Of a stretch of DNA of 64,000 bases, positions 32,032-39,130 are shown piece by piece. This stretch comes from Goodfellowiella coeruleoviolacea (GTDB taxonomy: Bacteria; Actinomycetota; Actinomycetes; Mycobacteriales; Pseudonocardiaceae): contig NZ_JAMTCK010000012.1 in NCBI RefSeq assembly GCF_024171785.1, forward strand, positions 246,698 through 310,697, in the 5' to 3' direction. Below the pieces are notes generated by a model. The model saw only the letters and a program-made list of their open reading frames with translations. It was not told where the DNA came from and searched no databases. Both the position numbers and the translations under genes were made by a program. How positions within the stretch are numbered: position 1 is the first letter of the stretch; each line of letters opens with the position of its first letter.

Positions 32032-32991
32032 ATGGGCTCCGTCGCTGTAGTGACGCGCCCGGGAGATGTTACAGCGGACTTCGTCATCGCCGAGCTGAAC
32101 AGGCGTGACGCGTCTGTCGTGCGGTTCGATCTCGCTGACTTCCCGGAGCGGCTGACTGAGGCGGCGCTGATCACCTCCGGCGGTGAGGGGTGGCGTGGGT
32201 TTCTGCGCACCCCTTACCGCCAGCTCGACATCGAGCAGATCAGTGCCGTGTGGTACCGCAAGCCCCAGGGCTTCGCGGTGCATCCCCAGATGACGGCGAC
32301 GGAAGCGCAGTGGGCGACCGCCGAGGCCCGTGCTGGTCTCGGCGGTCTGCTCGCCGCGTTGTCCGTCCGCTGGGTCAACCACCCCTACGCCAACACCGCA
32401 GCCGACCAGCGTGCCCACCAGTTGGCCGTTGCCGATGCTTGTGGCCTGACCATCCCTATCTCGCTGATCACGAACTCGCCGGAGCAGGCCCGGGACTTCT
32501 GCCGCGACCACGCCGACACCGGGGTGATCTACAAACCGCTCACCACCGGGCCACGCAGCGAGAACGGCGAGTACGTGGCGTTGCGCACCGCGCTGGTGCA
32601 GCCCGAGGACATCACCGACGACGTGGCGCGCACCGCCCACCTGTTCCAGACTCGGGTGCCCTGCGCCTACTCGGTGCGGGTGGTCGCGGTCGACGGGCGG
32701 CTGTTCGCGGTGCGCATCGACCATCCCAGCCGATCCACTGTGGACTGGAGGGCTGACCATGACCGGCTGACCTACCAGGCCACCGAGGTACCCGATCGGG
32801 TGGCAGCTGGCCTACGCCGGCTCATGGCCACGTTCCGGCTGGTCTACTCCTCGTCGGACTGGATCATCAGGCCGGACGGCGAGTGGGTGTTCATCGGGGA
32901 CCTGAACCCCAACGGCCAGTGGGCGTGGCTGGAGCCCATCCGGCAGGACGTGATCCAGGCGTTGGCCGACTACCTCACAGGAGAGACGTGA
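32032..32991 (+). CDS. tgmB: ATP-grasp peptide maturase (graspetide synthetase)
   Basis: A 319-residue ATP-grasp ligase. The N-terminal pre-grasp region contains VTADFVIAELNRRDASVVRFDLADFP and WYRKPQGFAVHP. The ATP-binding core contains GVIYKPLTTGPRSENGEY and CAYSVRVVAVDGRLFAVRID, and the metal-binding loop is DLNPNGQWAWL near residue 289. It should phosphorylate core Asp/Glu side chains and join them to Thr/Ser as omega-esters. It lies between the precursor and a methyltransferase gene, which it overlaps by 4 bp. Confidence 0.92.
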   Translation: MGSVAVVTRPGDVTADFVIAELNRRDASVVRFDLADFPERLTEAALITSGGEGWRGFLRTPYRQLDIEQISAVWYRKPQGFAVHPQMTATEAQWATAEARAGLGGLLAALSVRWVNHPYANTAADQRAHQLAVADACGLTIPISLITNSPEQARDFCRDHADTGVIYKPLTTGPRSENGEYVALRTALVQPEDITDDVARTAHLFQTRVPCAYSVRVVAVDGRLFAVRIDHPSRSTVDWRADHDRLTYQATEVPDRVAAGLRRLMATFRLVYSSSDWIIRPDGEWVFIGDLNPNGQWAWLEPIRQDVIQALADYLTGET

Positions 32992-34118
32992 TCACCAGTA
33001 CCGACCCCGCCGAGTTGCGCCGCGGGCTCGTCGCTGACCTCAACGCACGGGGCTGCCTGACCACGCCCCGGTGGGTCGACGCGTTCGGATCGGTGCCCAG
33101 GGACCTGTTCGTTACCCGGTTCTCGGTGCCCGGCACCGCCGGCCGGTTGACCGAACACGACCTGGGCGACCCTGGCCGCCACGCCGACGCACTGGCCGCG
33201 GTCTACTCGGACACGAGTCTGATCACCCAGTTCATCGGCCGCACCGCCACCAGTTCGTCCACCAGGCCCTCACTGATGGCAACCATGCTGGAGGCACTGG
33301 ACGCTCGACCAGGACACCGGGTGCTGGAAATCGGCACCGGCACTGGCTACAACGCCGCCCTGCTCAGTCATGCGTTGGGGCACGGTGCGGTCACCACGGT
33401 GGACGTGGACCCCGAGTTGGTGGACGCGGCCCGGGAGTCCCTGCGGCAGGCCGGCTACGCGCCCACCGTGGTTTGTGGTGACGGCGCGGACGGTGTGGCT
33501 GCCCATGCGCCGTATGAGCGGCTGATCGCCACCTGCCAGGTACCGCGGGTGCCGGGCGCATGGCTGGAACAGGTGCGGCCGGGCGGCGTGCTCGTGGTCA
33601 ACGTGGCGTTCGGCGTCGCCCGGCTCACCGTCACCAACACGGTGGCCAGCGGCCCGTTCATCGAGTCGGCCGGCTTCATGGGCATACGCACGACTGCGGC
33701 ACCGGCCCACCTGTCTCCGCAGGAGGTGTTGAACGCAGCCAGCGGAGACGGCGAGCAGTACGAGGCGGCGCCGCTGCCCCGCGAACTTTGGACGACCGCC
33801 GCAGGGGCACACCTGCGGGTGCTGTTCTATCCCGCGCTGGGGCACCACCTGCTGCTCGACTCGCCGCCCGACTCGCCGGTGCACCTCTACGACCCGTCTA
33901 CCGGGTCGTGGGCGCGCGGCGAGCCGGCCGGTGCTGGGCGCGTACTCGTGACATGGAGCGGTCCACGGGACGTGTGGTCGGGGCTGCTGAACATCATGCG
34001 GGCGTGGGAGGACGCCGGACGCCCAGACCTTGACCGGTACGGGCTGACGGTGCGGCCGGGTGGCGCCCACCTGCTGTGGTTGGACTCACCGGACCACCTG
34101 GTGTTGGAACTGCCGTAG
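32988..34118 (+). CDS. tgmC: PCMT-like methyltransferase of graspetide cluster
   Basis: A 376-residue protein starting at GTG 32988 with AGGAGAG upstream. The SAM motif VLEIGTGTGYNAALL is near residue 111, and TTVDVDPELVDAARE follows. It is of the protein-L-isoaspartate O-methyltransferase type, with an extra C-terminal domain of about 150 residues seen in the ATP-grasp-associated family. In related clusters (fuscimiditide and amycolimiditide types) such enzymes methylate an Asp of the cyclised peptide, leading to an aspartimide. That outcome here is inference. Confidence 0.9.
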   Translation: MITSTDPAELRRGLVADLNARGCLTTPRWVDAFGSVPRDLFVTRFSVPGTAGRLTEHDLGDPGRHADALAAVYSDTSLITQFIGRTATSSSTRPSLMATMLEALDARPGHRVLEIGTGTGYNAALLSHALGHGAVTTVDVDPELVDAARESLRQAGYAPTVVCGDGADGVAAHAPYERLIATCQVPRVPGAWLEQVRPGGVLVVNVAFGVARLTVTNTVASGPFIESAGFMGIRTTAAPAHLSPQEVLNAASGDGEQYEAAPLPRELWTTAAGAHLRVLFYPALGHHLLLDSPPDSPVHLYDPSTGSWARGEPAGAGRVLVTWSGPRDVWSGLLNIMRAWEDAGRPDLDRYGLTVRPGGAHLLWLDSPDHLVLELP

Positions 34119-34215
34119 ATGGATCGGTGGGACCGGGCCGAAACCCGGTCCCACCTCCCCGCAACTGGGCCACGGTGCTGGGTGAGTGCACCGGATGATG
34201 GATGTGGCCCAGAGG

Positions 34216-34344
34216 TCAGAAGAAACACAGGAACCAGAGCAGCAGCAGCCAGAACGCCAGTCCGGCGACCAGCGGCCAGGTCGGGTCGTCGTAGTCCTGG
34301 CGGCTCCGCCAGTACCGGATGAGGTAGCGCAGGTGCTTCCTCAT
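34216..34344 (-). CDS. 42-residue single-pass membrane protein
   Basis: A protein from ATG 34344: MRKHLRYLIRYWRSRQ, an acidic turn, then one hydrophobic helix (WPLVAGLAFWLLLLWFLCFF) at the very C-terminus, a tail-anchored layout. It shares ATGA with the gene upstream and is the last of the leftward overlapping chain. It stops about 100 bp from the end of the methyltransferase gene, converging with it. Function unknown. Confidence 0.6.
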   Translation of the reverse strand: MRKHLRYLIRYWRSRQDYDDPTWPLVAGLAFWLLLLWFLCFF

Positions 34345-34532
34345 GCGATCCCCCGCAGCGGCAGGACGGTGGTCGCGCACTGGTCGTAGTCCGCGGTCAC
34401 CAGTGCCGCGTCCCAGTCGAGGCGGATTCGCCGACCCACCGCCCACATCCGGGCGAGCAGCTGCGGCACGGTCACCGCGGTGTGCCCCACCTGCTCGGGC
34501 CAGTGCCGGCCGGCGTCACCAGGGCTGGTCAC
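34341..34532 (-). CDS. Small soluble protein, overlapping gene chain
   Basis: A 63-residue protein starting at the GTG overlapping the upstream TGA. It begins VTSPGDAGRHWPEQVGHT and continues AVTVPQLLARMWAVGRRIRLD; it is mildly basic, with one Cys. It has no recognised family. The 4-bp overlaps on both sides point to translational coupling within the chain. Confidence 0.55.
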   Translation of the reverse strand: MTSPGDAGRHWPEQVGHTAVTVPQLLARMWAVGRRIRLDWDAALVTADYDQCATTVLPLRGIA

Positions 34533-34759
34533 GGCCGCCACCGCGTGTCCTCCACCTGCGTGCCCACGTAGACCAGGCAGTCGGGGCAGAACGGCTGTCC
34601 GGACGGCGTCTCGATCAGTGTGGAGTCGTCGGGGGTGAGCACCGTCCCGCAGGCCGCGTCGAAGAGTCCGAACCGGTCGCCGGTGGAGGTGGCTGGGACA
34701 GCGTGCAGGAGGTTGTCCTCCACCCACTGCCGCCACAGGTAGTCCGCCGCCGTCGTCAT
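34529..34759 (-). CDS. Small zinc-binding-like protein
   Basis: A 76-residue protein from ATG 34759 (MTTAADYLWRQWVEDNLLHA). One Cys in FGLFDAACGTVL and a CPDC pair (QPFCPDCLVYV) suggest a small metal-binding module like those in actinobacterial small proteins near regulatory gene pairs. It overlaps both neighbours by 4 bp. It was probably once a larger zinc-finger fold or pairs with the next protein. Confidence 0.55.
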   Translation of the reverse strand: MTTAADYLWRQWVEDNLLHAVPATSTGDRFGLFDAACGTVLTPDDSTLIETPSGQPFCPDCLVYVGTQVEDTRWRP

Positions 34760-35049
34760 CGGATCACCTGCGAATCAGCCTGATGCTGCTCGGTCTGGCG
34801 CTGCGCGGGCAGCACCGGCCCGTAGTGGTACCCCGCGAGAGAGATGTGGGTGTAGCCGCGGGCCCGCTCGTAGCAGACCTGGCAGGTCGGCCACAGCCAC
34901 TCCCGCTTGGAGGGTTCGCCGCCGAGATAGGTGACCGGGTGCAGGCAGAGGGTTTCGCCGGTGTCGCCGGGCCGGAGTTCACCGGGGATGGCGTGCCGCC
35001 CGTGGTCCACCGGCCACCAGCGGAACGTCTTCCGGCCTGAGGTGGTCAC
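34756..35049 (-). CDS. Zinc-finger-like small protein
   Basis: A 97-residue protein starting at GTG 35049 inside the upstream stop. TLCLHPVTYLGGEP and WPTCQVCYERARGYTHIS provide Cys and His ligands for one zinc site. Similar small zinc-finger proteins occur in actinomycetes near XRE-DUF397 gene pairs, as here. Function is unknown. Confidence 0.55.
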   Translation of the reverse strand: MTTSGRKTFRWWPVDHGRHAIPGELRPGDTGETLCLHPVTYLGGEPSKREWLWPTCQVCYERARGYTHISLAGYHYGPVLPAQRQTEQHQADSQVIR

Positions 35050-35456
35050 GTCGTACTCACCCCCTGCCGAATCAGCTCGTCGGCCGTGAGCAGGCAGGCG
35101 TCGCAGGCGTAGGCCGGCACCGGCTTGGCCACGTCGTCGGACAGGCCGTGGCCGCACACCGCCCGGTACGAACGGCCCTGGTCGACCTCGCCGGCGGGGA
35201 TGATGTGGGCGGCACCGTCCAGCGCGGACCGGCGCATCACGTACAGCGGTGTACCGCCCGGCGTGTGCTGACTGACCAGGTAGCAGCCCGCGCACCACGT
35301 GGCGTTCTCCCGGGTGGGGCGCGGGTAGCTGGTGATGAGCGTGTCGGCGAGCTGGATTCCGCAGAGGGCGCGGTGGAACCCGGGCTTGTCGGGCAGCCAG
35401 CCGTGCACCCGTGGGGTGGCGAACGTGCTGTGCCCGTAGATCAGCGTGTTGGTCAT
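35046..35456 (-). CDS. Cys-rich protein with four metal-ligand pairs
   Basis: A 136-residue protein from ATG 35456. Potential ligand groups are FHRALCGIQ, WCAGCYLV, AVCGHGL and CDACLLTADEL, which is two zinc sites. It resembles the neighbouring 97- and 76-residue proteins in style, so the three may have arisen from one ancestor. It belongs to the overlapping chain. No catalytic motif. Confidence 0.6.
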   Translation of the reverse strand: MTNTLIYGHSTFATPRVHGWLPDKPGFHRALCGIQLADTLITSYPRPTRENATWCAGCYLVSQHTPGGTPLYVMRRSALDGAAHIIPAGEVDQGRSYRAVCGHGLSDDVAKPVPAYACDACLLTADELIRQGVSTT

Positions 35457-35659
35457 CGTGGCCACCTCAGCAGCGATTCCGGGCGCCGCTTGGCGATCTC
35501 GTAGCGCGGGCAGTCGCAGTCGCTCCGGGCGGTGACGACGGTCAGGATCCAGCCCCACCGTGCCAGCCACCGCCGGCGCAGGCGTCCACGCCATGTCGCC
35601 AGGTACTCGCCCAAGGCCACCTTGGCCTTGTCGTAGTCGGTGTATGTGCGCCGTTTCAT
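35453..35659 (-). CDS. Small basic protein
   Basis: A 68-residue Arg/Trp-rich protein from ATG 35659, which has a perfect AGGAGG 5 bp upstream. The middle (RLRRRWLARWGWILTVVTA) is amphipathic and could touch membrane or nucleic acid, and CDCPRYEIAKRRPE follows. It overlaps the next gene by 4 bp. Confidence 0.55.
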   Translation of the reverse strand: MKRRTYTDYDKAKVALGEYLATWRGRLRRRWLARWGWILTVVTARSDCDCPRYEIAKRRPESLLRWPR

Positions 35660-35928
35660 GCTGCCTCCTGTCCGATGTGGACTGGTGTGGCGGTGTCGGG
35701 CTGTGGGGGCAGTCCGGGCCACGCCGCCATCCAGCGGTAGTCCGGGGCGGGGTCAGTCGGAGTGTTGGGCCGCGCCTGGTGGGCAGGGGAGGTGTCCGCT
35801 TGGCGCGGTTGGTCAGCGAGGTGCTCATCCAGCGGGAACGCCGTGATCAGGTAGCGCCAGAGTCCGCCGATCACCGTCGTGGCCATGAGGCCGAGAACGG
35901 ACCAGACGAGTAGTGCTGTCACGATCAC
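35656..35928 (-). CDS. Single-pass membrane protein heading the small-gene chain
   Basis: About 90 residues. Three successive GTG codons (35934, 35931, 35928) are possible starts; 35928 is used. A hydrophobic helix (VIVTALLVWSVLGLMATTVIGG) leads to a Pro/Gln-rich cytoplasmic tail ending TPVHIGQEA. It is the first gene of the leftward chain and diverges from the XRE gene at 36252. No family was recognised. Confidence 0.55.
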   Translation of the reverse strand: MIVTALLVWSVLGLMATTVIGGLWRYLITAFPLDEHLADQPRQADTSPAHQARPNTPTDPAPDYRWMAAWPGLPPQPDTATPVHIGQEAA

Positions 35929-35971
35929 CACCACCTTCGCTGGGTGGAGCAGCAGGACGGGAGCCGGGGGC

Positions 35972-36058
35972 CTACTCGACCGTCTTGCTGCTCCACGGGG
36001 TGGCGGGAATCGCGTGATGCCACCACCCGTAGGTGTCCGGCCGGTCGGGGTCGGACAT
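35972..36058 (-). CDS. Possible 28-residue peptide
   Basis: A short frame from ATG 36058 encoding MSDPDRPDTYGWWHHAIP and ending SSKTVE. It lies just upstream of the small-gene chain in the same orientation. It has no clear ribosome-binding site, so it may be chance. Confidence 0.3.
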   Translation of the reverse strand: MSDPDRPDTYGWWHHAIPATPWSSKTVE

Positions 36059-36149
36059 AAGAGGCGGTAAGCCGGTAGTGGAGCCGGTGGCTCGCCGCTC
36101 TGGCGCCCGCGGGACCATGTGGTCACGCTGGCAGCAGTGAACGCTACCC

Positions 36150-36175
36150 GGTGCAATGCACCGGCGCATTGCACC
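36150..36175. promoter_or_regulatory. Perfect 10-bp-arm inverted repeat, probable operator
   Basis: GGTGCAATGC and GCATTGCACC pair perfectly around ACCGGC. It lies between the divergent small-gene chain and the XRE-DUF5753 gene, 77 bp before the latter's start. An operator for that regulator is the simplest reading. The geometry equals that of the prophage hairpins. Confidence 0.6.
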
Positions 36176-36251
36176 TATCGGGTGAAGTTGTGACCTTGGC
36201 TACGGAGCCTGCGGGATGCTGGCGACAGGCCGTAATCACCAGGAGGGGCAG

Positions 36252-37115
36252 ATGCCGAGCACCCAGACCCGACGCAAGCGCAAGCTGGGCAAGTTTTTGG
36301 TTGAACTGCGGGAGCGAGCCGGGCTCAAGCCAGAGGCGGTCGCCGGCTTGCTCCGCAAGAGCACTTCCACGATTTCCCGCATGGAGAACGGGCACACGTT
36401 GTGCGACTACGCCGTTCTTACCGCCATGCTCGGCTTCTATCAGGCAACGGCCGAGCAACGAAAACAAGCCGAAGACCTCTGGGAAGAAGCGAAGCAAGAG
36501 ACCGCTCCGGTCCAGCACTCCAGTTCCATGCCGCCCAAGTACAGGGCGTTCCTCAAGGCGTGGGACGATGCCAGTTCGGCCCGAACTCTTCAGCAGTCGT
36601 TGTTCCCGGGCCCGTTGCAGACGCCCGCATACAGAGCCGCGATGTATCGCGCGTTGGCACGCTTCATCAACTCCGGTACCGATGCCGACCGAGATTCCGT
36701 GGCCATCGAGCGCAGGCAGCAACGACTCCACGGGCCGAACCCGATGGAATTCCTGATCCTGCTCGACGAAGCAGTTATCAGGCGCCCTATTGGTGGCCCG
36801 CTCGTTATGGCCGAGCAGTTGCGCCACGTCGTGCGCCTCACCCAACTACCGAACGTGTCGGTCCGGCTGATCCCCTTCGCGGCAGGTGAGTACGGTGCGA
36901 TGACGGGCGGCCTGACCGTTCTTGCGTTTCCCGCCCCGGATGAGTCTGATGTCGTGTACCTGGAGTACCCGAGCGGAGGAGACTGGATCGAGAAGGCGGA
37001 CGATGTTGCCAAGTTCGCCGGAACTTTCGATGATGCCCTCTCCCTCGCACTGTCGGAGAGTGACTCGATAGAGGTCATGACCGAACAAGCCCGACGTCTA
37101 GAGCAGGAACAATGA
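36252..37115 (+). CDS. XRE-family regulator with DUF5753 domain
   Basis: A 287-residue protein from ATG 36252, with AGGAGG 5 bp upstream. The N-terminal HTH is LGKFLVELRERAGLKPEAVAG and TSTISRMENG. The C-terminal DUF5753 sensor region includes SLFPGPLQTPAYRAAMYRAL, LDEAVIRRPIG, and VSVRLIPFAAGEYGAM. Such genes are abundant in Streptomyces and relatives and nearly always precede a DUF397 partner, as here. They regulate development or antibiotic-linked functions (the BldB/WhiJ-type system). Confidence 0.9.
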   Translation: MPSTQTRRKRKLGKFLVELRERAGLKPEAVAGLLRKSTSTISRMENGHTLCDYAVLTAMLGFYQATAEQRKQAEDLWEEAKQETAPVQHSSSMPPKYRAFLKAWDDASSARTLQQSLFPGPLQTPAYRAAMYRALARFINSGTDADRDSVAIERRQQRLHGPNPMEFLILLDEAVIRRPIGGPLVMAEQLRHVVRLTQLPNVSVRLIPFAAGEYGAMTGGLTVLAFPAPDESDVVYLEYPSGGDWIEKADDVAKFAGTFDDALSLALSESDSIEVMTEQARRLEQEQ

Positions 37116-37303
37116 GCGAACAGATCGTGTGGCGGAGAAGCACCTACAGTGTCCCGAACAACGACTGTGTGGAGTTGGCCCGGACAGCGGCCCTCGCTGC
37201 CGTGCGGGACTCTAAGAACCCCACCGGCCCGATGCTGACCTTCGGGCAGGCGGAACTGGTGAGGTTCCTCGGCGCCGTCAAGGCCGGCCGGCTCGACGGC
37301 TGA
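37112..37303 (+). CDS. DUF397 small partner protein
   Basis: A 63-residue protein starting in an ATGA overlap with the XRE gene. It has the full DUF397 pattern: VWRRSTYSVPNNDCVELAR, AAVRDSKNPTGPMLTFG and LVRFLGAVKAGRLDG. DUF397 proteins bind and counter their XRE-DUF5753 partner, by analogy with WhiJ/BldB-type pairs. A bidirectional terminator follows immediately. Confidence 0.9.
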   Translation: MSEQIVWRRSTYSVPNNDCVELARTAALAAVRDSKNPTGPMLTFGQAELVRFLGAVKAGRLDG

Positions 37304-37315
37304 TCTACGGCAAGC

Positions 37316-37350
37316 AGCAGCCCCGCTCACGGGACTTGAGCGGGGCTGCT
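37316..37350. terminator. Bidirectional terminator between convergent genes
   Basis: AGCAGCCCCGCTC and GAGCGGGGCTGCT form a perfect 13-bp stem with a 9-nt loop. It stands between the DUF397 gene and the leftward gene at 37364, so it can serve both. Confidence 0.85.
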
Positions 37351-37363
37351 CTGTGTCTTGAGG

Positions 37364-37741
37364 CTACTCGGCCAACTGTCGGAGTTCACCCAACGCGGCC
37401 GTGCGCGTCTCATCGACGGCCAGGCCGAGGTCGGCGTCCACCCACGCCGTGACCGCGACGCGCGGGCCGCGGGGGATCCGGCCGACCGCCCGGACGTGGA
37501 TCGTCCCGCCGAGCCAGCCGGTCACGGTCAAGGTGGTGTCGGTCAGTGCCTCAGCCCACTGGATCAACGCGCGGGTGCTGGGCATGGCCAGCTCGGGCAG
37601 CGCCTCCGATCCGGTCAGCGTCCGCACGTCGGTGGGTGCGGCCAGGCCGATGCCACCGGGGCGCTGCGCCTTCAGCATCCGGGCGACCGCGGACAGGACG
37701 TCCGCGGGGGAGTAGGTGCGAGGTGGTGCGGTGCGGGGCAT
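37364..37741 (-). CDS. Hypothetical protein
   Basis: A 125-residue protein from ATG 37741 with AGAGGAG upstream. The N-terminal helix region (YSPADVLSAVARMLKAQRPGG) leads to a beta-rich C-terminal half (TTLTVTGWLGGTIHVRAVGR). It resembles small orphan proteins of actinobacterial genomic islands. It has no signal or membrane segment. Function is unknown. Confidence 0.6.
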   Translation of the reverse strand: MPRTAPPRTYSPADVLSAVARMLKAQRPGGIGLAAPTDVRTLTGSEALPELAMPSTRALIQWAEALTDTTLTVTGWLGGTIHVRAVGRIPRGPRVAVTAWVDADLGLAVDETRTAALGELRQLAE

Positions 37742-37853
37742 GGTTGCTCCTCTGTGGGATGCCGTGGGATGCACCGTGGGATGAGTTGCTGTTCCTCGGC
37801 GCTCCCGGGGACTCCTTCGTTGGGACTTCCGTACCCCGCCTGACCAGCCGGAA

Positions 37854-37893
37854 GGCTCCTTCCGGCTCCTTGCGGCTCCTTCAGGCTCTTTGA
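37854..37893. repeat. Four 10-bp tandem repeats, GGCTCCTTNN type
   Basis: Contiguous decamers GGCTCCTTCC, GGCTCCTTGC, GGCTCCTTCA and GGCTCTTTGA, in the gap between the hypothetical gene and the GH16 stop. They resemble the five-decamer run at 1126-1175. Confidence 0.75.
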
Positions 37894-37913
37894 GGGGAAA
37901 TCGCAGGTCAGAC

Positions 37914-38795
37914 CTAGTTGGTGACCCGCACGTAGTCGACCACCAGTTGCTGCGGGAACACCGTGCTGCCGTCCGGGTCGCCGGGCCAGTAGCCGCCCAC
38001 GGCCAGGTTCAGGATCAGGAAGAACGGGTGGTCGAACACCCACCGGTTGCCGCCGAGGTCGGCTGGGGTGCGCGTCTGGTAGACGGTTCCGTCCACCGAC
38101 CAGGTGATCTTGTTCGGCGACCAGTCCACGGCGAACACGTGGAAGGCGTTGGCGAAGTCGTCGCCGATGCCGTAGCCGGCGCCGATGCCGCCGGAGCCGG
38201 AGTAACCCGGGCCGTGGATGGTGCCGTGCACCGTGCGCGGTTCGAAGCCGACGTTCTCCATGATGTCGATCTCGCCGCTGTTCGGCCAGCCCACGCTGCC
38301 GATGTCGGTGCCGAGCATCCAGAACGCCGGCCACATGCCCTGGCCGCGCGGCAGCTTCATCCTGGCCTCGAAGTGGCCGTAGGTCTGGCTGAACCGGCCG
38401 GAGGTGTTCAGCCGGGCCGAGGTGTACTGGCAGCTGCCGTACCAGCAGTTGTAGCCGGCCGGGTTCTCCCGGCGCGCGGTGATCACCAGGTTGCCCTGGC
38501 CGTCGAGCGCGGCGTTGTTGGTGCCGGGCGTGTAGTACTGGCGCTCGTGGTTGTTGACGTTGTCGCCGGTCTCCACCACCCACTTGCTGCCGTCCACGGC
38601 ACTGCCGGCCGGGCCGTTGAAGTCGTCGGAGAACGTGACCGCCGCGGCGGACACCTCGCCGCGCTGGGCGGCGGCCGCGCTGGCCGGCTGGCTCGCCTGG
38701 GCTGATGCCGCCGGGGCCAGGACCGCGGCGGCCAGCACCGGGGCGGCGAGCGCCGTGATGATCCGGGACCGGCGTGGGATGAGCCGTGAGGACAT
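37914..38795 (-). CDS. Secreted GH16 endo-beta-1,3-glucanase
   Basis: A 293-residue protein from ATG 38795 with AGAGAGG upstream. The signal peptide (IITALAAPVLAAAVLAPAASA) ends near residue 35. The GH16 domain fills the rest: FSDDFNGPAGSAVDGSKWVVE, the catalytic GEIDIMENVG near residue 173, and FFLILNLAVGGYWPG. It hydrolyses beta-1,3-glucans such as laminarin or fungal wall glucan outside the cell. There is no carbohydrate-binding module. A DasR-like operator lies 156 bp upstream of the start. Confidence 0.93.
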   Translation of the reverse strand: MSSRLIPRRSRIITALAAPVLAAAVLAPAASAQASQPASAAAAQRGEVSAAAVTFSDDFNGPAGSAVDGSKWVVETGDNVNNHERQYYTPGTNNAALDGQGNLVITARRENPAGYNCWYGSCQYTSARLNTSGRFSQTYGHFEARMKLPRGQGMWPAFWMLGTDIGSVGWPNSGEIDIMENVGFEPRTVHGTIHGPGYSGSGGIGAGYGIGDDFANAFHVFAVDWSPNKITWSVDGTVYQTRTPADLGGNRWVFDHPFFLILNLAVGGYWPGDPDGSTVFPQQLVVDYVRVTN

Positions 38796-38926
38796 CGTTG
38801 TCACCTCTCTTGCGCGCGTCCACGCGGGCCGCGGGCGGCGGCCGGCGTGGGGCGGTGAAGGCGGCAACTGCCACGGGCGGCGGAGTCCTGGCAGTCGTCG
38901 ATCCGTACTGGTCAGTGCACGATTCG

Positions 38927-38962
38927 TTGTTGGTGGCAACAAAGTATGCATGGTCTGGACCA
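38927..38962. promoter_or_regulatory. DasR-like operator and a nested inverted repeat
   Basis: TGGTCTGGACCA at 38951-38962 matches 11 of 12 central bases of the published DasR-responsive element (TGGTCTAGACCA). Directly beside it, TTGTTG-N4-CAACAA at 38927-38942 is a perfect inverted repeat. Both lie upstream of the GH16 gene. DasR control by GlcNAc-type signals is inference. Confidence 0.55.
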
Positions 38963-39130
38963 GGGCGCAAGAGGCGAAACGGCGGCATCCGGTGCCGGGC
39001 CGGGCAACGCCGCGCCGGCGAGAAACCGGCCCGGCACCGGAGTTGTGCGCCGGTGGCGCGACTTGTCCACTGGGGACGGTCGCTGGTGCGGTAGTCGTCC
39101 TCAGTGGACAGTTCGGTCAGGCGGGGCCGG

